Assembly: GCF_000175615.1 (NCBI RefSeq)
Contig: NZ_ACVO01000016.1
Coordinates: forward strand, 1-64,000
Length of the DNA stretch: 64,000 nt
Origin: Rothia mucilaginosa ATCC 25296
GTDB lineage: Bacteria; Actinomycetota; Actinomycetes; Actinomycetales; Micrococcaceae
Reading direction: 5' to 3'
Shown here: piece after piece, positions 18,032 to 27,183 of the stretch
Position numbering within the stretch: position 1 is the first letter of the stretch
How the letters are laid out: every line of letters begins with the position of its first letter
Position numbers and translations under genes: made by a program
The notes under the pieces: generated by a model
The model's database searches: none
Seen by the model: the letters and a program-made list of their open reading frames with translations, nothing else
What the model was told of the DNA's origin: nothing

Positions 18032-19090
18032 CTACTGCGCGGTAGCCGAGGCGGTAGCCGCCGGGGTCGCGGTCGCAGAAGCGTCTGCGGTTGCCGAAGC
18101 GGACGCCTCCGCAGCAGCCGCGCTAGAAGCCGCCTGAGCACGCTGCAGGGTCTGCGGGTTCTCCTCCGCACCCAGAATATCAACCACGAACACGAGGGAG
18201 CCGGAAGGCTTGGAACCGCCGGTGTCGTTACCGTACGCCAAATCTGCCGGGATGACCAGCTCAACACGAGAGCCGACCTTCTTGCCCTTCAGACCCTGAG
18301 TCCAGCCCTTGATAACGCCCTGCAGGGAGATGCCCATCGGGGTGGCGGCGTCATAGTTGCCGTCGACGACCTTACCGTCGGAGTACTGCACACCAATGTA
18401 ACGCACGTACACGGTATCGGTTTCCTTGACCTCGGCGCCCTCGCCCTCAATGAGGGTCTTAGCGGTCAGCTCGGTGACCTCCGGCTTGTTATCGGGCAGC
18501 TTGATTTCAGCCTTGCCGGTGGACTCATCCAGAGTGAAGGACGGCAGCGACGGGTCAGCCTCAACAGCCTTACCGGTTGCGTACTTGGGCAGCTTCGTCT
18601 TCACGGTGTACACCTCAACGTTAGTTGCGGCACCGGGCGAAGCGGTCGTGGTGGTCACGCCCGCAGTGCTGCGCTGCTGCAGAACGTTGGTGGTGTACGA
18701 GAAAGAACCGCCAACCTTAATCTTCTTCAGGGTTTCGTACACCTGCGGTGCAGCCTGCTTCAGCTGATCGTTAATCGGCAGCAGAATCGGCTCGCTGGAG
18801 TAAGTGGAACCGTTAAGCTTGCCGTCGGTGCCGTTGAACACGGCAGCCTCAACGAGCACGTAGTCACCATCATTGATGGAGTCGCCGTTGCCTTCCTCAA
18901 TCACGTACGCGGAGGGGCTAGAAGCGGCGAAGGGAGTCGCGAAGGACGCCTCAGGCTCAGCGGTCGCGTTCTTCAGGGTGTACTGCACCTTAGACAGGTC
19001 GCCGCTGGACTGCGCGCCACATGCAGACAGCGCAAGCGCGAGAGCTGCCGCGCTGGCACCGAAAATAGTGAGCTTAGAGCGTTTGGTCAT
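18032..19090 (-). CDS. Lipoprotein with FKBP-type prolyl isomerase domain
   Basis: A 352-residue exported lipoprotein. The signal peptide (KRSKLTIFGASAAALALALSACG) has a lipobox Cys at about residue 22. Residues 45-170 resemble a worn FKBP-like domain (DYVLVEAAVFNGTDGK...KIKVGGSFSY), while residues 195-300 form a complete FKBP domain (VYVRYIGVQYSDGK, GVIKGWTQGLKGKKVGSRVELVIP, SLVFVVDIL). The last 45 residues are Ala/Ser/Thr low complexity. It is expected to help extracytoplasmic folding. GAGGATAAC precedes the ATG at 19090. Confidence 0.92.
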   Translation of the reverse strand: MTKRSKLTIFGASAAALALALSACGAQSSGDLSKVQYTLKNATAEPEASFATPFAASSPSAYVIEEGNGDSINDGDYVLVEAAVFNGTDGKLNGSTYSSEPILLPINDQLKQAAPQVYETLKKIKVGGSFSYTTNVLQQRSTAGVTTTTASPGAATNVEVYTVKTKLPKYATGKAVEADPSLPSFTLDESTGKAEIKLPDNKPEVTELTAKTLIEGEGAEVKETDTVYVRYIGVQYSDGKVVDGNYDAATPMGISLQGVIKGWTQGLKGKKVGSRVELVIPADLAYGNDTGGSKPSGSLVFVVDILGAEENPQTLQRAQAASSAAAAEASASATADASATATPAATASATAQ

Positions 19091-19215
19091 AGTGTTATCC
19101 TCTGGGGTTTTCTGTGCGAGTGGGGCGTGTGAGTGCCCGTGTGCCACAGAACAGTTTACAGGTATAGGTTTAGCTGTTTTATGCTACGGCACGTAGCTGT
19201 GTTCAGGCTGTGTCG

Positions 19216-19252
19216 CGGCCGGGGTGTTCCCGAAGGTTGACAACCCCGACCG
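19216..19252 (-). terminator. Hairpin downstream of pafA
   Basis: CGGCCGGGGTG (19216-19226) pairs with most of CAACCCCGACCG (19241-19252) about 55 bases beyond pafA. No clear T tract follows, so it may be a weak or factor-assisted terminator. Confidence 0.45.
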
Positions 19253-19307
19253 CTGGCGGGTTTCCCCTCATCAGAGAGTTTCTAGCAATGCTGTTTAGCG
19301 GCGCTAT

Positions 19308-20780
19308 TTAGCAGGGCGGCGGGAATGCCGCCTCCTGATGCTGACGCGCCTTAGACGCCAACAGGCTCAGCACCTCCTCCAGCTCCTCGCTACCGGTAGC
19401 AAACGGGTCCTTACACACCAGCGTGTGCTGCGGGTAGGCGTTGAGCTTCAAATGCACCCAATCCACGGTGAACTGCTCCCCCGCCGCAATCGCCGCGTTA
19501 ATGAAACGCGAACGCTGCAGAGCGCGAGTGTTCGGCGGCTGAGTCTTCGCCGCCTCCGCAGCACCCTCAGGCAGGATGCGCTTGACCGCACCGCGACGAA
19601 CCAGCGCATGGAAGACACTACGCTCCGGGTCGATGTCGTGGTACGCCAAATCCAGCTGACGGATGCGGGCGCTCGCATAATCGGCAGGCTGACCAGCCGC
19701 GCGGGCGCGGGCAATATACGCATCCAGAAGCTTCTTCTTAATCGCCCAGTCAATCTCAGTGTCAATGCTGCTGTAGTCGCCGGACTCGATAGCGTCCAGG
19801 GTGCGCTGCCACAAGTCCAGGGCGTATTCCACGTGACGGTGGTGCGCGCCGTACTGCTGCACGTACTGGCGTGCCGCATCCAGGTAGTGACGCTGAACGC
19901 TCAACGCCGTGTAGTGCTTACCGTCCGTGGTTTCGAAGGTTGCGGTGCCGGTCAGGTCGTGGCTGATAGCGCGCAGAGCCGCCGGAACAGACACAATATC
20001 CAGGCTGGTGACCGGGAAGCGGTCCTCCAGCATGCGTAGCACCAGGTCGGTGCTGGCAATCTTCAGCAAGGTCGTCGGCTCTGCCATGTTCGAATCACCG
20101 TTAATGACGTGCATGCGGCGGAACTTCGAAGCGTCCGCGTGCGGCTCGTCGCGCGTGTTAATGAGCGGGCGAGCGCGCGAGGTTGAGGTGGATGCCGCCT
20201 CCCAAATATGGTCGGCACGCTGCGAGAACGAGTACGAGGGCACACCCGTGCTGGACGCCGGGTCGGTCGAACCGGGCACCGGGCCGCCGTTCGGGTGGGT
20301 CTTACCGGCGCCGACCAGAATCTGGCGGGTCACCAGGAACGGCACGAGCTGCTTAATCAGGTCGTTGAACTGCAGTTTGCGGCTGATCAGGTAGTTCTCG
20401 TGGCTGCCGTAGGAGTTGCCTGCCGAATCCACGTTGTTCTTGAACAGGTACAGTTCACCGTCGAGGGGGCGGCCCTCCGAACCTGCGAGCAGGCGCTTGC
20501 GGGCGGTACGCGCCAGATCAGCGAAAAGCAGCTCACCGGCGCGTTCCTGCGCGAGTAACTCGTCAATGCTGCCGCATTCGGCGGAGGCGTACTCGGGGTG
20601 CGAACCCACGTCAAGGTAGAGCCTACCGCCGTTGGGCAGGAAGACGTTCGTTGAACGCCACTGATCCAGGACGGGCTTGAAAAGGGCGGCGGCGGACTCT
20701 TCGATGCTCAGCCGACCGAGCCCGTGCGGGACGTAGCTGAGCCCGAATTCGCTTTCAATGCCGAAAATACGGTGTTCCAT
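19308..20780 (-). CDS. pafA: Pup-protein ligase PafA
   Basis: A 490-residue glutamine-synthetase-fold enzyme that uses ATP to attach the C-terminal Glu of Pup to lysines of target proteins. Visible are the N-terminal FGIESEFG, NGGRLYLDVGSHPEYASAE, the KNNVDSAGNSYGSHENYLISR block and NTRDEPHADASKFRRMHVINGDSNM, shared by PafA and Dop. Size and lack of a Dop-type insertion favour PafA. It starts 29 bases after pup and is probably co-transcribed. No prcB or prcA genes lie between pup and pafA, where they occur in mycobacteria. Confidence 0.96.
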   Translation of the reverse strand: MEHRIFGIESEFGLSYVPHGLGRLSIEESAAALFKPVLDQWRSTNVFLPNGGRLYLDVGSHPEYASAECGSIDELLAQERAGELLFADLARTARKRLLAGSEGRPLDGELYLFKNNVDSAGNSYGSHENYLISRKLQFNDLIKQLVPFLVTRQILVGAGKTHPNGGPVPGSTDPASSTGVPSYSFSQRADHIWEAASTSTSRARPLINTRDEPHADASKFRRMHVINGDSNMAEPTTLLKIASTDLVLRMLEDRFPVTSLDIVSVPAALRAISHDLTGTATFETTDGKHYTALSVQRHYLDAARQYVQQYGAHHRHVEYALDLWQRTLDAIESGDYSSIDTEIDWAIKKKLLDAYIARARAAGQPADYASARIRQLDLAYHDIDPERSVFHALVRRGAVKRILPEGAAEAAKTQPPNTRALQRSRFINAAIAAGEQFTVDWVHLKLNAYPQHTLVCKDPFATGSEELEEVLSLLASKARQHQEAAFPPPC

Positions 20781-20809
20781 GATGCTGACCCGGCGTAAGG
20801 GTGTGCCGG

Positions 20810-21004
20810 TTACTCGCCGCCCTTCTGGACGAAGCCGGTGACGAAGTCTTCAGCGTTCTCAGCGAGCAGGCCGTCAATTTCGTCGAGCAGGTCGTCGACC
20901 TCGCTCACGTCAGAGACAACGTGGGAGGCAGCGAGGGTCAGTTCCTGCTCCTGCTCGGCTGCGGTGGTTTCGGTCTGCTGTGCGCTGATGCGTTCGCGGC
21001 TCAT
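20810..21004 (-). CDS. pup: Prokaryotic ubiquitin-like protein Pup
   Basis: A 64-residue disordered modifier. It has the acidic coiled-coil core (VSDVSEVDDLLDEIDGLLAENAEDFV) that binds the ring ATPase and ends in FVQKGGE. Because the last residue is already Glu rather than Gln, Pup here is ligation-ready and does not need deamidation by Dop; Dop would serve mainly to remove Pup. GAGGAGAG precedes the ATG. It lies between dop and pafA in the same orientation. Confidence 0.97.
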   Translation of the reverse strand: MSRERISAQQTETTAAEQEQELTLAASHVVSDVSEVDDLLDEIDGLLAENAEDFVTGFVQKGGE

Positions 21005-21193
21005 GGTTCTCTCCTCAAGGGGTTTTCGGTTGTGGACAAATAAGTTTTTAGTGGGGTCGGGTGCGGGGTGTAAGGGTTTTGGTACCCGGACCTTACTGCA
21101 CCCTACCTGTGGGTTATGTGGTTTTTACTCTTCCGAATGGGGGTATTCGCCCCGGGGAAGAATATGAGTTTATGTGGGTTTAGGGGGGTGCTA

Positions 21194-23005
21194 CTAGCGC
21201 AGGCGGTTCAGCAGCTCATCCGAATGGTTCACCTCATCCAGCAGCGGCTCCACCTGGGCGGCACCGTACCGGGTCGGCTCCATCATCGTAAAACGAGTCA
21301 GATCCTTCGAATACCTGCCACGGCAGGACACCGTATCCCAGTTAATACCCAGAATCTCCTCCGGCCAACGCGCCATCAACGTGCCACGCAAAAACGCGCG
21401 AGTCTCACGCGGCGGCTCGGTTGTCGCACGCTCAATCTGCTCAGCAGAGAACAGCGTACGCATACGGCCACGCGCCACCAGACGGTGATACAGGCTCTTC
21501 GACGGGTCAATATCAGCGTACTGCAAATCCAAAGCCTTCAACTTCGGATTCGCATAATCTACGCCCTGAGCGACATAACCGCGCACCAGCGCATACTTCG
21601 CCACCCAATCCAGACGATCCGCCAGCGAGAGCGGGTTGGTTTCCAGGGCGTACAGAACCTCGCCCCACAGGTTGAGGATCTGCGCGGTCGCAGCATCCAC
21701 ACCCGCCGGGTTCGACTCCTCGTGCGCACGGGAGGCCTCATAGTAGGCGCGCTGAATCTGCAGGGCGCTCGCCGAACCACTCGTGGACACCGGGTTCGGC
21801 AGGGTCGCCGAAGACGGCGCCAGCGGCAGCTGAACCGACAGCGACAAATCGTGGCTGACCGCGTGCATCGCCGCCACCGGATCGGACAGGCGCACACCCG
21901 GCAGTACGGGGTGCTGCTCGCTGTGCGACTCAATCAGGTTCATCACCAGCGCCGCCGTACCAAACTTCAACAGGTTCGAATAGTGCGACATGTTCGCGTC
22001 CGCCGGAATCACGTGCAGGCGGCGGTACTTCGCCTCATCCGCATGCGGCTCATCGCGCGTATTCACAATCGGGCGGCGAATCGTGGTCTCCAGACCAATC
22101 GTGCGCTCAAAGAAATCAGCACGCGAACTAATCTGAAAACCCGGAACCTCACCGTGCGTACCAATACCCACACGGCCCGCACCCGTAAAAATCGCGCGGG
22201 TCGCAAAGAACGGCAGGAGCGCCTCCGCAACCTGCTCAAACGGAACATCACGGCTAATCAGGTAGTTTTCGTGGGCGCCGTACGACTGGCCCTTCGAGTC
22301 GGTGTTGTTCTTGTACAGCTTCACCTGCGGCAAATCCTGCGCGTGGTTGCCCAGCTCCACCAGCGACTCGTACGCCAGCGCGTCACCGGCAGCGTCATAG
22401 AGCACCGCGTCGGCGGGGGTCAGAACCTCCGGTGACGAATACTCCGGATGCGCGTGATCCACATACAGACGCGCACCATTGGGCAGAATCGCGTTCATGG
22501 TCACGCGGTCCCAATCCAAGCGCTCCGGGAAACCACCGCGGCCGTGCACACCGGCGAGCGCATCCAGAGCGCTACGCGGCTCGGCGGGCTCACCCGGTGC
22601 CTGCACGCCAGCCTCGCGCATAATCTCCAGGGCGATATCTTCGCTGGTCAGCTCGGTGCGGGTGTGCGTCATCTGGCTCGAGTGGGCGGTGGAGGCGTCC
22701 TGAACCTGACCGAACGCATCACGCAGCGGCGATTCGGACTCACCCAGCCACTGACCCTCGGGGGTGGTGGTCGAGTAGTTCTCTGCCTGGCGTGCCTGCT
22801 CGGCGGTCAGCTCATCCGCCAGGGCGCGGCGCTGCAGCTGCTCGCGGAAAGCGGCGCCGCGGCGGAACGCGAGCTTGGCGTAGGTGTTGACCACCAGGGC
22901 GGACAGCACGGTCGGGTTGGTGCCCGGCGCGGAGGGGGCGATGACGCCGTACTCGGTTTCGGCACCCATAATGCGGTGCACGCCGTAACTGGGGGTGGAG
23001 TTCAT
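21194..23005 (-). CDS. dop: Depupylase/deamidase of Pup, Dop
   Basis: A 603-residue homologue of PafA that cleaves Pup from substrates. It carries MGAETEYGVIAPSAPGTNPT, ILPNGARLYVDHAHPEYSSPE, KNNTDSKGQSYGAHENYLISR and NTRDEPHADEAKYRRLHVIPADANM. The protein is about 100 residues longer than the usual Dop; the extra length falls mainly at residues 100-168, after ESPLRDAFG, a stretch rich in Ala, Glu and Thr that probably includes an enlarged Dop loop. GGAGAACCCC precedes the ATG. It follows arc and precedes pup. Confidence 0.95.
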   Translation of the reverse strand: MNSTPSYGVHRIMGAETEYGVIAPSAPGTNPTVLSALVVNTYAKLAFRRGAAFREQLQRRALADELTAEQARQAENYSTTTPEGQWLGESESPLRDAFGQVQDASTAHSSQMTHTRTELTSEDIALEIMREAGVQAPGEPAEPRSALDALAGVHGRGGFPERLDWDRVTMNAILPNGARLYVDHAHPEYSSPEVLTPADAVLYDAAGDALAYESLVELGNHAQDLPQVKLYKNNTDSKGQSYGAHENYLISRDVPFEQVAEALLPFFATRAIFTGAGRVGIGTHGEVPGFQISSRADFFERTIGLETTIRRPIVNTRDEPHADEAKYRRLHVIPADANMSHYSNLLKFGTAALVMNLIESHSEQHPVLPGVRLSDPVAAMHAVSHDLSLSVQLPLAPSSATLPNPVSTSGSASALQIQRAYYEASRAHEESNPAGVDAATAQILNLWGEVLYALETNPLSLADRLDWVAKYALVRGYVAQGVDYANPKLKALDLQYADIDPSKSLYHRLVARGRMRTLFSAEQIERATTEPPRETRAFLRGTLMARWPEEILGINWDTVSCRGRYSKDLTRFTMMEPTRYGAAQVEPLLDEVNHSDELLNRLR

Positions 23006-23121
23006 GGGGTTCTCCTGAAAAGTTCTATACCATCTAAAGGCTTTGGACCTGCGGTAATGCTGGGTTGATGCGGGATAAGCGCGCGGTGTGGGCTAAGCGC
23101 ACGGTTGAGTGGGCGCGCGGT

Positions 23122-24948
23122 TTAGCGCGGCGGCTCCACCGACACCAGGCGGCCACGCACACCGGCGACGGTGAGCGCATCCTCAATATCGGGCAGCGGC
23201 GGCAAGTCCACCTGATCCTCGAACTCGGCGCGTACCGCCTCCAGCAGGTGACGGGTACCAATACCCACACTCGAAGCGTCCGCACCGGCGGTCAGCGCCT
23301 GCAGCTGCTCCTTAATCGCGGCCTTCTTCGCGCGGTCCACAATATTGCGAATCACCGCACCCGAAGCGAAATCGCCGCGGTACAGCGTGTGCGTGGACAG
23401 GTTCGCGCTCGCACCAGAACCAACGACCATGGAAGAATCCACGGTCGCCACAGCGTACGCCGTGGAGGGGGTGCGCGCGTACAGCTGACCTGCCGCCGCC
23501 GCAATCATCGCGGTCAGGGCGGCGCGGGTCGAACCGGCGGCGGCCACCTCCGCAGCGTCCAGGGGCAGGTCCTCGGTCAGGTACAGGCCGAAAATCTCTG
23601 CCGCACCGGCGGCATCCGGGCGGTTAATGCGAATCTTCAGGTCGAGTCGGCCCGGGCGCATCACCGCGGCATCGATGAGGTCTTCACGGTTGGTCGCACC
23701 AATGACGATGACGTTCTGCAGTGACTCCACACCGTCAATTTCGGCCAGCAGCTGCGGCACGATGGTCGTCTCAATATCGGAGGAACGACCCGAACCGCGC
23801 ATACGGAACAGCGACTCCATCTCGTCAAAGAACACGACAACCGGGTGGCCCGCCTCCGCCTTCTCACGGGCGGCCACGAAAATATCGCGGATCTGACGCT
23901 CGGTCTCGCCCACGAACTTATCGAGCAGCTCGGGGCCCTTAATGTTCAAGAAGTAGCCGCGAGTAGCCGAACCCGGGTTCAGCGCAGCCGCACGAGCCGC
24001 CAGGGAGTTCGCCACAGCCTTAGCAATCATGGTCTTACCGTTACCGGGAGGACCGTACAGCAGAATGCCCTTGGGCGGCGCCAGGTGGTAGCGCTCAAAA
24101 ATCTCGGGGTGCAGGTACGGCAGCTCCACCGCGTCGCGAATCTGCTCGATCTGCGCGCCCAGGCCACCAATCTGCTCGTAGGTGACGTCCGGAATCTCTT
24201 CCAGAACCAGCTCCTGCGAACGGGAAGCGGGAACCTGCGAGGTCAGCATGCGGGTGCGCGTGTCAAGGGTGACCGCATCCCCTGTGCGCAGCTGCTCAAT
24301 GTCGAGGGAACCAGCCACACGCGCCACCTGCTGAGCACCCGAGGACGTATCAACCAGCACGCGCTGCTCATCCAGCACCTCACGCACGGTCACCACGTCA
24401 CCGAAGGGCTCGGTGTCCAGGGCGAGCACCGCCTCCGTCTTGTCGTTGAGCAGCACGGTCATGCCGGGGGTCAGCGTAGACAGGTCAATGAGCGGGGACA
24501 CGGGAATACGCATCATGCGGCCGCTCACCTGAACATCCAGGTAGGTGTCAATCTCGGCGGGAGTCTTATCGTCCGCGACCTGCTCGTAGGTCATGGTCTG
24601 ACCCTCATGCACCGCCAGCACAATCGCCGAATTCAGCGGCGGCATAACATTCTGCGACAGGGAGGCGCGCAGACGCTCCACCTGGTAGCGCATGCTGGTG
24701 ATTGCCTCAACGAGCTTGCGGTTCTTCTCCCCCGCACCACGAATCTGTCGGCTCATATTGTCGCGGGTTGCCTCCGCCGCGGAGAGTCGACGCAGCACGG
24801 CATCATACTCCTGCGCGCTGACGGGCTGACTGCCGGGCAGGGAGGTCGACCCGAAAGCAGCCGAGTAGTGCGGTGCCGCGCTGGCTGCACTGTGGGCGGT
24901 GCCGTACTGGGGGGTTCCTGCCTGATCTGCAGATTCGTGGGTGGACAC
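23122..24948 (-). CDS. arc: Proteasome-associated AAA ATPase ARC (Mpa-like)
   Basis: A 608-residue AAA ring ATPase that binds Pup and unfolds pupylated proteins. Residues 45-98 form the N-terminal coiled coil that captures Pup, residues 100-235 the two OB domains, and the AAA module follows with Walker A GPPGNGKT (299-306) and Walker B FFDE (373-376). Family members that dock on a 20S proteasome end in a Gln-Tyr-X type tail; this one ends in LVSVEPPR and has no such motif. GGAGCTAC precedes the ATG. Confidence 0.95.
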   Translation of the reverse strand: MSTHESADQAGTPQYGTAHSAASAAPHYSAAFGSTSLPGSQPVSAQEYDAVLRRLSAAEATRDNMSRQIRGAGEKNRKLVEAITSMRYQVERLRASLSQNVMPPLNSAIVLAVHEGQTMTYEQVADDKTPAEIDTYLDVQVSGRMMRIPVSPLIDLSTLTPGMTVLLNDKTEAVLALDTEPFGDVVTVREVLDEQRVLVDTSSGAQQVARVAGSLDIEQLRTGDAVTLDTRTRMLTSQVPASRSQELVLEEIPDVTYEQIGGLGAQIEQIRDAVELPYLHPEIFERYHLAPPKGILLYGPPGNGKTMIAKAVANSLAARAAALNPGSATRGYFLNIKGPELLDKFVGETERQIRDIFVAAREKAEAGHPVVVFFDEMESLFRMRGSGRSSDIETTIVPQLLAEIDGVESLQNVIVIGATNREDLIDAAVMRPGRLDLKIRINRPDAAGAAEIFGLYLTEDLPLDAAEVAAAGSTRAALTAMIAAAAGQLYARTPSTAYAVATVDSSMVVGSGASANLSTHTLYRGDFASGAVIRNIVDRAKKAAIKEQLQALTAGADASSVGIGTRHLLEAVRAEFEDQVDLPPLPDIEDALTVAGVRGRLVSVEPPR

Positions 24949-25082
24949 GGTAGCTCCTTTAGCTGTTCGTCCTAATCGGCGGCTACTCGGTGCGGGTGGT
25001 TGGGCACAGTGAGTAGCCTGGTGAGTGCACTGCGGGGGCTCCAGGCAACGCCCGTGCCCCCGCAGGTCAAAGGTGGTTCAAA

Positions 25083-26159
25083 TTATTCGGCGGAATCAGT
25101 CGCCTCAGCTGCTGCGCTGTCGTTCTGCGCGCCGCCGTTTTGTTCCAGCGCAATCTCGTTTGCGCGTGCGGCGTGAGCGGCAAGGTTCTTCGCATCGCGG
25201 GCTGCGCGGCGAATCTTCTTATCGGTCACCTCACGCTCACCCACGTTCATGGGGATCCACGCGTTCATATCCTCTTCAGAGAAGTCAGTCTTGGACGCGC
25301 GACGCTTCGGTGCCAGACGCACCGCACCGTCAGCCAGGCGACGAGCCACGACCAGGAACGCAGTGTGTGCAACCATGCGGTGGTCGGGGCGGACCGCCAG
25401 GCCCTCCACGTGCCAGCCGCGCACAATGGTTTCGTCGCATTCGGGTTCGGTGAAGCGGCCGTCCAGGCGCATGCCCTCAACCAGGCGGGACATCTGGGTT
25501 ACGGTCGCAACGTAGCAGATGAGCACGCCGCCGGGTGCGAGCGCCTCCGCAACAGCGTCCAGGCATTCCCAGGGTGCGAGCATGTCGAGTACGACGCGGT
25601 CGACGCTGCCGGGCTCCTCAACCTGCGGCAGGGTGTCCTGCAGGTCGCCGATGCTCAGCTTCCACGCCGGGTGGGGGCCACCGAACATGGTTTCAATGTT
25701 GCCGCGGGCAACGTCTGCGAACTCTTCACGACGTTCGAAGGAGTGCACGCAACCGTAGTCGCCGACTGCACGCAGCAGCGCGATGGACAGTGCGCCGGAG
25801 CCGACGCCGGCCTCGACGACGCGTGCGCCGGGGAAGATGTCTGCCTTGACGATGATCTGGGCGGCGTCCTTGGGGTAGACGACGGCTGCGCCGCGCGGCA
25901 TGGAGAGCACGAAGTCCTTGTAGAGGGGGCGCAGCGCCTGGTAGAGGATGCCGTGAGTGTTGGGGATGACGGTGCCTTCGGGTGCGCCGATGAGGTCGTC
26001 GTGCTTGAGGAAGCCCTTGTGGGAGTGGTATTCGCCGCCTTCGGCGAGGGTGATGGTGGTGATGCGGCCGCGTTCGTCAGTGATTTGGACGCGCTCGCCG
26101 GGGCGGAAGGGGCCGCGGCGGTTGATTGCGCCGGTGGGGGTGTGGGTGCCGCTGCTCAC
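25083..26159 (-). CDS. trmI: tRNA (adenine-58-N1)-methyltransferase TrmI
   Basis: A 358-residue SAM-dependent enzyme making m1A58 in the T loop of tRNA. The N-terminal beta domain (FRPGERVQITDERGR) precedes the Rossmann fold with motif I VVEAGVGSGALSIAL and DRVVLDMLAPWE. The C-terminal 70 residues are charged, Ala/Lys-rich and beyond the usual family end. Translation begins at GTG 26159 behind GAGGAGA. Placement immediately upstream of arc is conserved in many actinobacteria. A GC-rich hairpin without a T tract (25030-25065) lies between trmI and arc. Confidence 0.93.
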   Translation of the reverse strand: MSSGTHTPTGAINRRGPFRPGERVQITDERGRITTITLAEGGEYHSHKGFLKHDDLIGAPEGTVIPNTHGILYQALRPLYKDFVLSMPRGAAVVYPKDAAQIIVKADIFPGARVVEAGVGSGALSIALLRAVGDYGCVHSFERREEFADVARGNIETMFGGPHPAWKLSIGDLQDTLPQVEEPGSVDRVVLDMLAPWECLDAVAEALAPGGVLICYVATVTQMSRLVEGMRLDGRFTEPECDETIVRGWHVEGLAVRPDHRMVAHTAFLVVARRLADGAVRLAPKRRASKTDFSEEDMNAWIPMNVGEREVTDKKIRRAARDAKNLAAHAARANEIALEQNGGAQNDSAAAEATDSAE

Positions 26160-26350
26160 GGGGTGATTCTCCTCGGGTTTGGGTCAGTCTGTGCTGTTCG
26201 CGCTTTGCGGCGAACTGTGGACGGAAAAAGTCCTTTTCTATTTTAGCGGAGTCTGCAAATCGGCTGTGGCGCATTACCCCGCGGGCGTGATAACCGGGAA
26301 GCTGGTTTCTTGTGCGGTCAGCCCTGGATACAGTGGAAAACGCAGGTATA

Positions 26351-26410
26351 AAAAAGCACGAGGGTAGTGCTCACGATTATCACCGTGGTACTACTCCCCG
26401 CACTTTTTAC
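26351..26410 (-). terminator. Terminator of the toxin-antitoxin operon
   Basis: A long imperfect stem from 26351-26375 with 26384-26408, A-run on the left and T-run on the right, so it is U-tailed on the minus strand just beyond the antitoxin stop. Confidence 0.7.
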
Positions 26411-26413
26411 TAT

Positions 26414-26722
26414 CTATGCAAGACGATATGAGGTATCTCCAAAATTTGCCTCGATACTCAGTTTGCCACCGAGTGCCTCAATGTAGCGCTTAAGAGTGCT
26501 GATTTGAGTCTTATCAAGGTCGCCTCGTTCCAACTTGGACACGCTGTTCTGAGAGACATTCAGCTCAGCAGCAATATTTTGCTGAGTCATCTGGGCCTGC
26601 TCTCGAAGTTCACGGAGTCGATATGCACGTACTTCTGCAATCATCTCTTCGGTGAGCGCGTCAACAGCTTCACGGTTGTAGGGACGAAGAGCGTACAGTT
26701 CGTCCATTACTGATGTAGTCAT
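26414..26722 (-). CDS. HigA-type antitoxin with XRE helix-turn-helix
   Basis: A 102-residue DNA-binding antitoxin. The HTH spans LREQAQMTQQNIAAELNVSQNSVSKLERG (about residues 45-74); the N-terminal segment may contact the toxin. GGAGGACGAAAA fixes ATG 26722, making the first six residues of the longer frame unnecessary. It follows the toxin gene by 50 bases, the toxin-first order typical of higBA loci. It is expected to neutralise the toxin and repress the shared promoter. Confidence 0.88.
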   Translation of the reverse strand: MTTSVMDELYALRPYNREAVDALTEEMIAEVRAYRLRELREQAQMTQQNIAAELNVSQNSVSKLERGDLDKTQISTLKRYIEALGGKLSIEANFGDTSYRLA

Positions 26723-26772
26723 TTTTCGTCCTCCTTCCAAATGGTGTTGTGTGTGGGTAAGACCATGCAGTC

Positions 26773-27114
26773 TTATAAATTACGTAGATGCTCTTTGTAG
26801 ATTTGTTCAGCACGAGGAACGTTCGTGCGGTACCACTTATTCCAGTTTCCCGACTTATCTCCTGCAACGAGCATAACGGCTTGCCTTCGGGGATCAAACA
26901 CAAAAAGTATGCGTATTTTACTTTGACCTGAGGAGCCTGGCCTGAGCTCCTTGAGATTTTTAATAGTTGAATATTTGATGTTGTCAACCAGGGGCCTGCC
27001 AAGAGCAGGGCCTTCCCTTTCAAGAACCTGAAGAGAGGCAACTACCTGCTCGTAGTCATCGTCACTTAGCTCTTGAAGCCAGGATTGAATATACCGGAAG
27101 TCGATGTTCCACAT
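26773..27114 (-). CDS. HigB-type (RelE/Gp49-like) toxin
   Basis: A 113-residue protein of the phage Gp49-like RelE/HigB family, ribosome-dependent mRNA interferases. Conserved pieces are LGRPLVDNIKYSTIKNLKELRPG, KIRILFVFDPRRQAVMLVAGDKSGNW and the C-terminal NVPRAEQIYKEHL helix. Base composition is clearly AT-richer than the flanking trmI and mshC genes, which suggests acquisition by transfer. TTGGAG precedes the ATG. Confidence 0.88.
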   Translation of the reverse strand: MWNIDFRYIQSWLQELSDDDYEQVVASLQVLEREGPALGRPLVDNIKYSTIKNLKELRPGSSGQSKIRILFVFDPRRQAVMLVAGDKSGNWNKWYRTNVPRAEQIYKEHLRNL

Positions 27115-27139
27115 ACTCCAAGAATAAACCCTGTAGGTT

Positions 27140-27152
27140 GTATTTTCAATAC
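27140..27152. promoter_or_regulatory. Candidate operator of the toxin-antitoxin operon
   Basis: GTATT-TTC-AATAC is a perfect 5-bp inverted repeat 26 bases before the toxin start, in an AT-rich promoter region with a TTTACA -35 candidate. It is a plausible site for the HTH antitoxin. Confidence 0.45.
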
Positions 27153-27183
27153 GGTTGAAATGTAAAAGTGTATTGAAGGCGCA

